Shown piece after piece: positions 1 to 8,109 of a stretch of DNA of 16,376 bases. The translations under genes and the position numbers were made by a program. The notes under the pieces were generated by a model. The model had not been told where the DNA came from, did no database searches, and was given only the letters and a program-made list of their open reading frames with translations. Position 1 is the stretch's first letter. Each line of letters opens with the position of its first letter. Origin of the DNA: Lachnospiraceae bacterium UBA3643 (GTDB taxonomy: Bacteria; Bacillota; Clostridia; Lachnospirales; Lachnospiraceae). Location of the stretch: NCBI GenBank assembly GCA_002373855.1, contig DFKO01000128.1, positions 1 to 16,376 of the forward strand, read 5' to 3'.

Positions 1-135
1 GAATCTTTTGTCACAGGCCGTATGAGCAACAATCTGCTTGTGCATTTTAAGGGTGACAGAAACCTGATTGGCACTCTTGTAAATGTAAAACTGTCTGAAA
101 ATAAAGGATTTTATTATATAGGTGAAATGATATGA
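1..135 (+). CDS. miaB: MiaB C-terminal end (TRAM domain), 5' truncated by window edge
   Basis: Frame 1 is open from the first base to TGA at 133-135 and encodes the last 44 residues of a protein. The piece reads as a TRAM domain: TGR near its start, then an N-x-L-V-x-F strand, then an IGTLVNVKL-type segment, ending in YYIGEMI. Radical-SAM methylthiotransferases of the MiaB family end this way. MiaB adds the 2-methylthio group to i6A37 of tRNAs that read UNN codons. The radical-SAM core lies outside the window, so the call rests on the tail plus context. Sitting directly before mutS-mutL-miaA favours MiaB over RimO, which ends in a similar TRAM domain. The stop codon overlaps the mutS start (ATGA at 132-135), suggesting translational coupling. 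Confidence 0.82.
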   Translation, partial: ESFVTGRMSNNLLVHFKGDRNLIGTLVNVKLSENKGFYYIGEMI

Positions 136-2807
136 CTCTAAATGAGGTTGATTACGATAAGTTATCTCCGATGATGCAGTTGTATGTAAATACAAAAAAA
201 GAGTACAGTGACTGTATTCTTTTTTATCGTCTCGGAGATTTTTATGAACTCTTTTTTGATGATGCATATATAGCCAGCAAAGAACTGGAGCTCACCCTTA
301 CAGGTAAAAGTTGTGGTCTCGATGAGAGGGCGCCTATGTGCGGTGTTCCTTTTCATGCGGCAGATACTTATTTATACAGACTGGTTCAAAAAGGCTATAA
401 GGCAGCTATATGCGAACAGGTTGAAGACCCGAAACTCGCAAAAGGTCTCGTAAAGAGAGAAGTCATACGTATTGTAACTCCCGGTACTATCTCATCCAAC
501 GAAGTACTGGAAAATTCAAAAAATAATTATATATGCTGTATTGCGCATATGCAAAACCGGGTCGGCCTGGCATTTGCCGATGTGACTACAGGTGATTTTT
601 TTGAAACAGAAGTAGAGGATAATCAGAAATTATATGATGAGATCATCAGATTTTCTCCCTCGGAGATCATCTGTAATCAGGCATTTACCATATGTGGTAT
701 TGATGTTGAGGATTTAAAGAGTAGACTCGGTATCTGCATTACCTCTCTTGAGGCCCATTATTTTGATGAGCATGCCTGTGAAAAAGCTCTTCTTGAGCAT
801 TTTAAATGCGGATCCCTGACAGCACTTTCGCTCGCTGATTTTACAGTGGGCAATTTAGCTTCCGGTGCACTCATGCAGTATCTGAACAAGACCCAGATGA
901 TATCACTGTCGCAGCTTACCCATATTACACCGTATATTAACAATAAATATATGCTCCTGGATTCATATACCAGGAGAAATCTTGAGCTTACGGAGACCTT
1001 AAGGGAAAAGAATAAAAGAGGCTCCCTGCTATGGGTGCTCGATAAGACAAAGACAGCCATGGGAGCGAGAACACTGCGCCTTTACACTGAGCAGCCTCTC
1101 CTTGATATTAATGAGATAAATTCAAGGCTGGATGCGATAGGGGAGCTGTGCGATAAAAACATGGACAGGGATGAGATAAGAGAATATCTCGGAGCCATAT
1201 ACGATCTGGAGCGATTACTGACCAAGATCTCGTATCGCAGCATAAATCCCAGGGATATGATCGCATTTAAGACATCATTAAAGATCCTGCCTCCGATTAA
1301 GGATCAGCTAAAAGGATTTGACAGTCAGCTCCTTAAATCCATAAATGAAGGGATAGACGGACTGGAAGATATATGCGGATTAATAGAAGACAGTATAATC
1401 GATGAGCCGCCCCTCTCATCAAAGGAAGGCGGATTTATAAAAGAAGGCTATGATGAAAATATTGACCTGCTAAGGCGTTCAAAGACAGAGGGTAAACAGT
1501 GGCTCTTTGACCTTGAAGAAGAAGAGAGAAACAGAACAGGCATAAAAAACCTTAAGATTAAATATAATAAAGTATTCGGATATTACCTTGAAGTGACCAA
1601 TTCAAACAAGGATATGGTGCCGGATGATTATATCCGAAAGCAGACTCTTGTTAATGCTGAGCGTTTTACAACTCCTAAATTAAAAGAGCTTGAAAATATG
1701 ATATTAAATGCAGAGGATAAGCTCTTTGGCCTTGAATATGATGCATTCTGCAATATCAGGGATACTATAGAACTCAATTTAAAGCGCATTCAGAAGACTG
1801 CAAAAGCAATAGCTGCCCTTGATGCACTGGCTTCATTATCCCTTGTATCAGAGAGAAACGGTTATGTGAGACCGGTAATAAATACAAAGGGCGTAATAGA
1901 CATAAAGGGCGGCCGTCATCCGGTAGTCGAGAAAATGCTTGGCGGAGATATGTTTATCGATAATGATACATATCTTGATAACAAAAAACATTGTGTAAAT
2001 ATCATCACAGGTCCCAATATGGCCGGTAAATCAACATATATGAGACAGAGCGCCATAATAGTCCTCATGGCTCAGATGGGATGCTTTGTACCTGCAAAGA
2101 GTGCTGATATATGCATTACCGACAGGATATTTACGAGAGTCGGGGCTTCTGACGATCTGTCATCCGGTCAGTCAACATTTATGGTTGAGATGACGGAGGT
2201 AGCCAATATACTCAGAAATGCCACTTCATCTTCACTCATTATTTTAGATGAAATAGGCCGGGGTACATCTACATACGACGGTCTGTCCATTGCCTGGGCC
2301 GTCGTTGAGCATATATCAAACAAAAAGCTTCTCGGTGCCAAGACACTGTTTGCAACCCATTATCACGAGCTCACGGAACTTGAGGGCAAGATCGATAATG
2401 TAAATAACTACTGTATCGCCGTTAAGGAAAAAGGAGACGATATAGTATTCTTAAGAAAGATAATAAAAGGCGGCGCCGACAAGAGCTACGGTGTACAGGT
2501 AGCCAAACTGGCCGGCGTACCTGATATAGTAATAGACAGAGCAAAAGAAATACTCTCGACACTGGCGGAAAATGATATCACCGAGACTCTTCAGTCGATT
2601 GAAGTGGGTAATAAGTCTGAGAAAGCTCACAAACCCGTGAGAATAGATGAGGTGGATATGGGCCAGATGTCATTTTTTGATACGGTTAAAGATGAGGATA
2701 TAATCGATGAACTTAAAAATCTTGATGTATCCAACATGACACCTCTTGATGCCTTGAATACTCTTTATAAAATGCAAAACAAATTAAATAACAGGTGGCA
2801 GGGCTGA
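132..2807 (+). CDS. mutS: DNA mismatch repair protein MutS
   Basis: This 891-residue protein is full length for MutS1. It binds mismatches and small loops in DNA and recruits MutL in an ATP-dependent way. The N-terminal mismatch-binding domain carries the F-x-E wedge (F37-Y-E39 in GDFYELFF). The C-terminal ABC-type ATPase has Walker A GPNMAGKST at about 627-635, Walker B LIILDEIGRG with D706 and E707, and the switch histidine in ATHYHEL (H743). Near the C-terminus QMSFF (845-849) matches the beta-clamp-binding motif, and a helical tetramerisation-like tail follows. The start ATG at 132 overlaps the miaB stop and has AGGTGA six bases upstream (120-125). The gene ends overlapping mutL by one base. 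No damage or unusual motif was seen; identification is secure. Confidence 0.98.
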   Translation: MTLNEVDYDKLSPMMQLYVNTKKEYSDCILFYRLGDFYELFFDDAYIASKELELTLTGKSCGLDERAPMCGVPFHAADTYLYRLVQKGYKAAICEQVEDPKLAKGLVKREVIRIVTPGTISSNEVLENSKNNYICCIAHMQNRVGLAFADVTTGDFFETEVEDNQKLYDEIIRFSPSEIICNQAFTICGIDVEDLKSRLGICITSLEAHYFDEHACEKALLEHFKCGSLTALSLADFTVGNLASGALMQYLNKTQMISLSQLTHITPYINNKYMLLDSYTRRNLELTETLREKNKRGSLLWVLDKTKTAMGARTLRLYTEQPLLDINEINSRLDAIGELCDKNMDRDEIREYLGAIYDLERLLTKISYRSINPRDMIAFKTSLKILPPIKDQLKGFDSQLLKSINEGIDGLEDICGLIEDSIIDEPPLSSKEGGFIKEGYDENIDLLRRSKTEGKQWLFDLEEEERNRTGIKNLKIKYNKVFGYYLEVTNSNKDMVPDDYIRKQTLVNAERFTTPKLKELENMILNAEDKLFGLEYDAFCNIRDTIELNLKRIQKTAKAIAALDALASLSLVSERNGYVRPVINTKGVIDIKGGRHPVVEKMLGGDMFIDNDTYLDNKKHCVNIITGPNMAGKSTYMRQSAIIVLMAQMGCFVPAKSADICITDRIFTRVGASDDLSSGQSTFMVEMTEVANILRNATSSSLIILDEIGRGTSTYDGLSIAWAVVEHISNKKLLGAKTLFATHYHELTELEGKIDNVNNYCIAVKEKGDDIVFLRKIIKGGADKSYGVQVAKLAGVPDIVIDRAKEILSTLAENDITETLQSIEVGNKSEKAHKPVRIDEVDMGQMSFFDTVKDEDIIDELKNLDVSNMTPLDALNTLYKMQNKLNNRWQG

Positions 2808-4702
2808 TGAGTATAATTAATATTCTTGATAATGACACAATAAATCTCATAGCTGCCGGAGAGGTTGTTGAAAGGCCTTCAAGTGTAGTTAAGGAGCTTG
2901 TTGAAAATGCCCTTGATGCAGGCAGTGACAAGATAACCATCGAGATTAAAGCAGGTGGAAAAGATCTGATAAGGGTCACCGATAACGGATCCGGTATATA
3001 TAAGGATGATATACCAAAGGCGTTTATGCGCCATGCTACCAGCAAGATAAAGACTGCGGATGATCTGACGGCTGTGCTCTCAATGGGATTTCGCGGAGAG
3101 GCATTATCGAGTATATCCCAGGTGTCAAAAACCGAACTGACAACAAAGAGAGCCGGAGATCTCCTGGGCTCCCATGTAAATATTGAAGGCGGTGAAATGG
3201 GAACGGTTGAAGAGATAGGTGCTCCCGACGGTACTACTATCATCATCAGGAATCTTTTTTATAATACTCCGGCCAGACTTAAATTTTTAAAAACAGAGAC
3301 AAGTGAAACAGGTGCAGTATTTGATGTAATCCAGCATTTATCTCTGGCAAGACCTGATGTTGCATTCAGATTTATATCAAACGGCAAGGAACGCATAGCT
3401 ACAACAGGCCGCGGAGATGTAAAGGAAGTGATCTACAGATTATACGGCAAAGAGACAAGCAGTGAGCTGGTACCGATTGATTATAAAGATGAAATCGGAC
3501 ATATCTACGGATATCTTGGTACGCCATCTGAAAACAGAGCCTCAAGAAATCAGGAGACGTATTTTATAAATAACAGATATGTAAAAAATCCTGATATTAC
3601 TAACGGCATTGAAGAAGGCTATAAAGAATATCTGATGCAGCACAAATTTCCTTTCTGTGTCCTTCATATAGATCTTGATACAGAAGAACTTGATGTAAAT
3701 GTACATCCCGCAAAACTGGAAGTCAGATTTTTTGATGGCAACAAAATATTTGATTTTGTATCAAAAGCCGTAGCACAGGCTCTCCATGATCATGAGATGA
3801 TCGCCAATGTCAAGCTTGATAAGGAAGCAGATAAAGATAAAACAGAAAAAGTTCATACACCTGAATTTTTTGAAAAGGTCAGACTTGAAGAAGAAAATGA
3901 AAAAAATGCTGACAGCAAAGAGCCTTTAAAAACTCACGGCGATATCTTTGCTATTGATTTTGATGGCCCCGGAGACGAGCCTGTAATAACAGAAAGCCCT
4001 GAATATACGGAAAACAAAACGGCCGGGGCAGAAACAGAATCTCAAAGAAAGCCCATGACACCGGCTTTTCAGCAGATGACTTTTATCGAAAAAGAGGATA
4101 GAGTACTCTCGAGAAAGGCCGCATCAAGATACAGGATCATAGGTCAGATATTTGATACATACTGGATCATACAGTATTCTGACAGCGTCTATTTTATAGA
4201 TCAGCATGCTGCCCATGAAAAAGTAAATTATGAGCGGATCATGAAGCGTATGTTAAAGGATGAAAAACACAGCCAGCTGCTGATGCCGCCTATTGTCGTA
4301 TCTTTATCAGGCTCGGAATATACTGTATTTGAAGAAAACAGGGAGCACTTTGAAAAAATCGGTTTTATATGTGATGAAGCAGGCGGCTACGAGATAGCAC
4401 TGCGGGGAATCCCTCACGAACTTTATTTTAACGAGCCCAAACAGCTCTTTATGTCTCTTTTAAACGAATTATCAAACAATCAGGGCAAAACAGCGCCAAA
4501 AGATATTTTGTCAAACATTGCAACCATGGCATGCAAGGCATCTGTCAAAGGCGGAGATCCCTTAACCGACGATGAGATACATACTCTTATAGATGAGCTG
4601 CTGGCATGCGATAATCCGTATCACTGTCCCCACGGCAGACCTACGATCTTTTCCATGACAAGGACTGAACTTGAGAAAAAATTCAAGAGAATAGTTGATT
4701 AA
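2807..4702 (+). CDS. mutL: DNA mismatch repair endonuclease MutL
   Basis: The protein has 631 residues from ATG 2807. I prefer this start to the in-frame GTG at 2795 because it has AGGTGG (2793-2798) eight bases upstream, forms a one-base TGATG junction with the mutS stop, and gives the usual MutL N-terminus. The GHKL ATPase domain shows E30 and N34 in KELVENALDAG, DNGSGI at 59-64 and GFRGEAL at 94-100. A charged linker of roughly 330-430 follows. The C-terminal domain has the metal-dependent endonuclease motif DQHAAHE-x4-E (D465 to E476), a beta-clamp-type QLLMP (490-494), ACKAS (C576 within it) and CPHGRP (607-612). MutL therefore probably makes the strand nick itself, as in bacteria without MutH. 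It acts with MutS encoded just upstream. Confidence 0.97.
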   Translation: MSIINILDNDTINLIAAGEVVERPSSVVKELVENALDAGSDKITIEIKAGGKDLIRVTDNGSGIYKDDIPKAFMRHATSKIKTADDLTAVLSMGFRGEALSSISQVSKTELTTKRAGDLLGSHVNIEGGEMGTVEEIGAPDGTTIIIRNLFYNTPARLKFLKTETSETGAVFDVIQHLSLARPDVAFRFISNGKERIATTGRGDVKEVIYRLYGKETSSELVPIDYKDEIGHIYGYLGTPSENRASRNQETYFINNRYVKNPDITNGIEEGYKEYLMQHKFPFCVLHIDLDTEELDVNVHPAKLEVRFFDGNKIFDFVSKAVAQALHDHEMIANVKLDKEADKDKTEKVHTPEFFEKVRLEEENEKNADSKEPLKTHGDIFAIDFDGPGDEPVITESPEYTENKTAGAETESQRKPMTPAFQQMTFIEKEDRVLSRKAASRYRIIGQIFDTYWIIQYSDSVYFIDQHAAHEKVNYERIMKRMLKDEKHSQLLMPPIVVSLSGSEYTVFEENREHFEKIGFICDEAGGYEIALRGIPHELYFNEPKQLFMSLLNELSNNQGKTAPKDILSNIATMACKASVKGGDPLTDDEIHTLIDELLACDNPYHCPHGRPTIFSMTRTELEKKFKRIVD

Positions 4703-4705
4703 AAC

Positions 4706-5659
4706 ATGAACAAACCTTTAATAATAGTCGGTGGACCGACTGCATCGGGAAAATCGGATACAGCAGTAAGTCTTGCCAAAATGATAAACGGCTCTGTAAT
4801 ATCTGCTGATTCTATGCAGGCGTACAGAAAAATGGATATCGGCACGGCCAAGGTATCTGAAAAAGAGATGGCCGGGATAAAACACTACGGCATTGATATC
4901 CTCGATCCATCAAGCGAATACAGCGTCTCTGATTTTAAGGAGATGGCATGTAAGGCGATTGATGAGATATATACAAACTTAAAAGTACCTGTTATCACAG
5001 GCGGTACGGGCTTTTATATTCAGGCTGTCCTTTATGATATTGATTTCAACAAAGATGCGGGAGCGGACGATAGCATCAGGGCTGAGCTTAATGAATATTA
5101 TGAAAATAACGGCAAAACAGCCCTTCATGATATACTAAAAAGCGTTGATCCTGAAAGCGCAGATGAAATCCATGAAAATAATGTAAAACGTGTTATCCGT
5201 GCCATTGAATATTTCAGGATGACAGGCAATAAAATATCAGATCATAACGAGGCTGAGAGAGCAAAGGAGTCACCATATGATTATTTATATTTTGCTCTTA
5301 CATGGCCCAGGGAGATTCTCTATGAGAGGATTGATAAAAGAGTCGATATCATGATGGATAACGGTCTTTTAAAAGAGACTGAGGAACTGTATAAAATAAA
5401 AGATACTCTTTCAAAGACTGCACGGGAAGCCATCGGCTACAGGGAGATGTTTGAATATTATGACGGAACCGTTTCCCTAAAGGAAGCTGTCAGTAACATC
5501 AAATTAAACAGCAGACATTATGCAAAGCGTCAAGAGACATGGCTGAGGAGAGAGAAAAATGTAATATTTATTGACAGAAGCAGTTTTAACAACGCTTACG
5601 AGACTGCAGAGTATATGTATAAAAATTATGTTAATAAATTGTTACAAAAAAATGATTAA
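4706..5659 (+). CDS. miaA: tRNA dimethylallyltransferase MiaA
   Basis: This 317-residue protein transfers a dimethylallyl group from DMAPP to N6 of A37 in tRNAs reading UNN codons. That makes the i6A substrate which MiaB then methylthiolates. The P-loop GPTASGKS is at 10-17. The ISADSMQAYRKMDIGTAK block holds the probable catalytic aspartate D35, GGTGFYIQA lines the prenyl site, and KRQETWLRR near the C-terminus is typical of the family. The ATG lies three bases after the mutL stop. The upstream Shine-Dalgarno is weak, so translation may depend on coupling from mutL. Together with miaB, the two enzymes of ms2i6A37 synthesis bracket mutSL, an arrangement familiar from Clostridia. Identification is secure. 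Confidence 0.97.
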   Translation: MNKPLIIVGGPTASGKSDTAVSLAKMINGSVISADSMQAYRKMDIGTAKVSEKEMAGIKHYGIDILDPSSEYSVSDFKEMACKAIDEIYTNLKVPVITGGTGFYIQAVLYDIDFNKDAGADDSIRAELNEYYENNGKTALHDILKSVDPESADEIHENNVKRVIRAIEYFRMTGNKISDHNEAERAKESPYDYLYFALTWPREILYERIDKRVDIMMDNGLLKETEELYKIKDTLSKTAREAIGYREMFEYYDGTVSLKEAVSNIKLNSRHYAKRQETWLRREKNVIFIDRSSFNNAYETAEYMYKNYVNKLLQKND

Positions 5660-5667
5660 TAAATCAT
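5652..5667 (+). other. Small AT-rich inverted repeat at the miaA/mreB boundary
   Basis: A perfect 6-bp inverted repeat, ATGATT-AATA-AATCAT, overlaps the miaA stop codon (5657-5659). It is preceded by a run of A (5646-5651) and followed by ATTTTA. The stem has only one G:C pair, so it would be weak as an RNA hairpin and is at best a poor intrinsic terminator. An operator is also possible. It lies in the widest gap of the window (56 bases), the most likely place for a promoter of the mreB cluster. I could not find a convincing -35/-10 pair. Confidence 0.25.
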
Positions 5668-5704
5668 ATTTTACATGATAAACTAAAATGCATATTTTAT
5701 TAAC

Positions 5705-5708
5705 GGAG
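5705..5708 (+). promoter_or_regulatory. Ribosome binding site of the mreB-family gene
   Basis: GGAG lies seven bases before the ATG at 5716. It supports this start and shows that the gene is translated independently of miaA. Confidence 0.7.
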
Positions 5709-5715
5709 ATATTTT

Positions 5716-6711
5716 ATGAATGCTTTTGGTATAGATTTAGGTACAAGCAATATCAAACTTTACAACGGCAATAATGATTCATACTTCATGGAAAAGAACA
5801 TGATAGCAGTTGAGGGCAGGGACAATATCCTCGCATACGGAGATTCTGCATTTGAGATGTATGAAAAGGCACCTGAAAATATCAACATATCATTTCCGCT
5901 CACAAATGGAGTAATTGCCGATATCGGTAATATGCAGATGCTTATGAAGTATTTTGCCGATGATCTCTTTAAGGGAAAGATAAAGCCTGCCGATTATTAT
6001 ATAGCTGTCCCAACTGATGTGACAGATGTTGAGAGACGTGCTTTTTATGAACTTGTAAAAAATGCGGGCATAAAGGCCCAGAATGTATATGTCGTTGAAA
6101 AAGCCGTGGCTGACGGTCTCGGTATGGATATTGACATAAAGACATCCCAGGGAGTTCTTGTGGTTGATATAGGCTTTGATACTACAGAGATAAGCATCCT
6201 GTCCCTCGGAGGAATAGTTGTCTCGAGACTCCTTAAAACGGGCGGTAATAAATTTGATGAAGCTATAAAGAATGCGGTGAGAAAAGAGTACAGTCTGGTC
6301 ATTGGATCAAAGACCTCCGAAAAGGTAAAGTATGCAATCCGTGATATGGAAAATCTCGGTAAGGATGCAATAGTATACGGCAGAGATATCGTATCGGGAC
6401 TGCCTGTAGAGAAAGCAATATCTCTTGACCTTGTATATGATTCTCTAAACGAGTTATTTATGCAGATCATCGAAAATGTAAAGAGTATCCTGGAACGTAC
6501 TCCCCCTGAGCTTGGTGCCGATATTTACAGAAACGGTATTTACTTAACCGGCGGAGCATCCCAGATAGATTACTTTGCAGGTATGCTCGGTGATGCTACG
6601 GGACTAAATGTAAATATGGCAGACGAGCCTATGGCAACAGTCATCAAAGGACTCGCAACCATCATTAAGAACAAGAAATATGCATCCCTTGCTTTCAGTG
6701 TAGAGGAATAA
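5716..6711 (+). CDS. mreB: MreB-family rod shape-determining actin homologue (divergent)
   Basis: This 331-residue actin-fold protein is the usual MreB length. MreB polymerises on the inner face of the membrane and steers the RodA-PBP2 elongation complex. Recognisable parts are the phosphate-1 loop GIDLGTSN (5-12), an AVPTDVTDVERRAF block (97-110) matching the usual VPSGVTxVERRA, SLGGIVVS (163-170), FDEAI (180-184), RTPPEL (261-266) and LTGG (277-280). Two sites depart from the family. The phosphate-2 loop, normally DIGGGTT, reads DIGFDTT (151-157). EEPMAAAIG reads EKAVADGLG (128-136). Nucleotide handling may therefore be altered. Its place directly before mreC and mreD makes an elongasome role likely. 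It could be a specialised MreB or Mbl-like paralogue rather than the organism's only MreB. Confidence 0.9.
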   Translation: MNAFGIDLGTSNIKLYNGNNDSYFMEKNMIAVEGRDNILAYGDSAFEMYEKAPENINISFPLTNGVIADIGNMQMLMKYFADDLFKGKIKPADYYIAVPTDVTDVERRAFYELVKNAGIKAQNVYVVEKAVADGLGMDIDIKTSQGVLVVDIGFDTTEISILSLGGIVVSRLLKTGGNKFDEAIKNAVRKEYSLVIGSKTSEKVKYAIRDMENLGKDAIVYGRDIVSGLPVEKAISLDLVYDSLNELFMQIIENVKSILERTPPELGADIYRNGIYLTGGASQIDYFAGMLGDATGLNVNMADEPMATVIKGLATIIKNKKYASLAFSVEE

Positions 6712-6714
6712 GAG

Positions 6715-7581
6715 ATGCCTTTAGTCAAAAAGAGACCTGAAAAAGCAAAAATACCCAGCACATATATACTGCTTATATTTACTTTTATAAGTCTTATTGT
6801 TATGGGACTTTCTTTTTCCGGTTTTATCCCTGACAGTTTTATACGAAATACATTCGGTGGCATAATACTGCCTTTTCAAAAAGGCGTTGTAGCTGTAACG
6901 GATACGTTAAACAAAGTGACAGAAAAAAAGCAGACCATCGAAGAATTAAGGGCCGAAAACGAACTCTTAAAACAGCAGATATCGGAGCTCGAAGAGGAAA
7001 ACACCTTGCTTTACCAGGATGAATATGAACTCCTCGAACTCCGTAAGTTATATGAACTGGATGCCTCATATTCAGAGTATCCCAAAGTAGGAGCCAGAGT
7101 TGTTTCATGGGATACCAGTAACTGGTTCAGTACTTTTATCATTGATAAAGGTTCTGATGACGGTATCATGGTAGATATGAATGTCATAGCCGGTAACGGT
7201 CTGGTTGGCAGGATATCTCAGGTGGGTACTAACTGGGCCCAGGTTGTATCTATAATAGAAGATGATGCCCATGTAAGCGGTATGATACTTCATAATCAGT
7301 GCAACCTGATCGTCTCCGGAGATTTAAGACTTTACGATCAGGGATATATCGGTTTTTCCCAGCTTGTTGATACGGCAGGTGATGCGGCTATGGGAGACAA
7401 GGTCGTCACATCATACATAAGTGACAAATACCTTCCCGGCATCCTTATCGGTTATATAGCGACTATTACTCCCGATACAAACCATATTACAAAATCGGGT
7501 ACCATCAGTCCTGTTGTTGATTTTTCAAATCTCTCGGAAGTGCTCGTGATCACGACGCTTAAAGAGCAGCTTGATTATTGA
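6715..7581 (+). CDS. mreC: Cell shape-determining protein MreC
   Basis: The 288-residue protein has a short basic N-terminus, one membrane helix (about 17-37), a coiled coil (about 65-115, rich in E, L and K), and an extracytoplasmic beta-barrel region. The barrel includes IDKGSDDGI, a GNGLVGRISQVG block and VVTSYISDKYLPGILIGYI. This is the MreC layout. MreC dimerises outside the membrane and binds and activates PBP2 within the elongasome. The start has GAGGA (6703-6707) seven bases upstream, and the gene begins three bases after the mreB stop. mreD follows after three bases, so mreBCD are clearly one transcript. Nothing looks missing or fused. Confidence 0.95.
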   Translation: MPLVKKRPEKAKIPSTYILLIFTFISLIVMGLSFSGFIPDSFIRNTFGGIILPFQKGVVAVTDTLNKVTEKKQTIEELRAENELLKQQISELEEENTLLYQDEYELLELRKLYELDASYSEYPKVGARVVSWDTSNWFSTFIIDKGSDDGIMVDMNVIAGNGLVGRISQVGTNWAQVVSIIEDDAHVSGMILHNQCNLIVSGDLRLYDQGYIGFSQLVDTAGDAAMGDKVVTSYISDKYLPGILIGYIATITPDTNHITKSGTISPVVDFSNLSEVLVITTLKEQLDY

Positions 7582-7584
7582 TAC

Positions 7585-8109
7585 ATGAAAAAGACTTTTA
7601 TTTCGATAATAACATTCTTTATTTTATTTATATTACAGACAAGTGTTTTTCATCATCTTGCCTTTAATGATGTAGTCCCCAATCTGATTCTGATACTCGT
7701 ATGTTCATACGGATTTTTAAGAGGCGAGTCCTCGGGTATCATAACAGGATTTTTGTGTGGTCTGGCTGTCGATCTGATGTTCTCGGGTTTCCTTGGCTTT
7801 AATTCACTGATTTATATGTATCTTGGATTTTTTAACGGATGTTTAAACAGGCTGTATATTGATGACAAGGTTAAACTTCCCATCATATGTATAGGTTTAT
7901 CCGATATTATTTTTTCGATAGTTACTTACGGACTTAAGTTTCTGCTTAAAGGCCATTTCAATTTTCTGTATTATCTGACAAAGATAATCGTACCTGAATT
8001 TATTTATACAGTATTTATTAGCATTATTGTTTATCCACTCATTATGATCATTGAGGACAAACTGATTAATGAGCCGATAATTACCCAAAAAGAAGAAGAT
8101 GTTTTTTGA
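7585..8109 (+). CDS. mreD: Rod shape-determining membrane protein MreD
   Basis: This small, very hydrophobic 174-residue protein has about five or six predicted membrane segments (roughly 5-25, 33-48, 53-70, 74-88, 98-120 and 134-157). Length and topology match MreD. The family signature is weak in sequence, but FILQTSVFHHL near the start and GFLCGLAVDLMFSGFLGFNSL in the middle (the P-N-L, G-x-x-x-G-L-x-x-D and GFNSL pattern) fit well. MreD is an integral partner of MreC in the elongasome. The Shine-Dalgarno is weak, suggesting coupling to mreC. Its last 11 bases overlap the start of the PBP2 gene. Confidence 0.92.
   Translation: MKKTFISIITFFILFILQTSVFHHLAFNDVVPNLILILVCSYGFLRGESSGIITGFLCGLAVDLMFSGFLGFNSLIYMYLGFFNGCLNRLYIDDKVKLPIICIGLSDIIFSIVTYGLKFLLKGHFNFLYYLTKIIVPEFIYTVFISIIVYPLIMIIEDKLINEPIITQKEEDVF

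Noticed and set aside
2795..2806. GTG start adding four residues to MutL
   Set aside because: ATG 2807 has a well-spaced Shine-Dalgarno, couples to the mutS stop and gives the standard MutL N-terminus; the GTG lies inside that Shine-Dalgarno.
2713..3246. 177-codon open frame on the minus strand
   Set aside because: It is antisense to the mutL ATPase domain; the composition (many Ser, Pro and Ile) is what the reverse complement of such a coding frame gives.
5670..5698. TTTACA and TATTTT with a 17-base spacer as a promoter for mreB
   Set aside because: The start of transcription would fall on the mreB ribosome binding site, leaving no usable leader, and the -10 match is only four of six.
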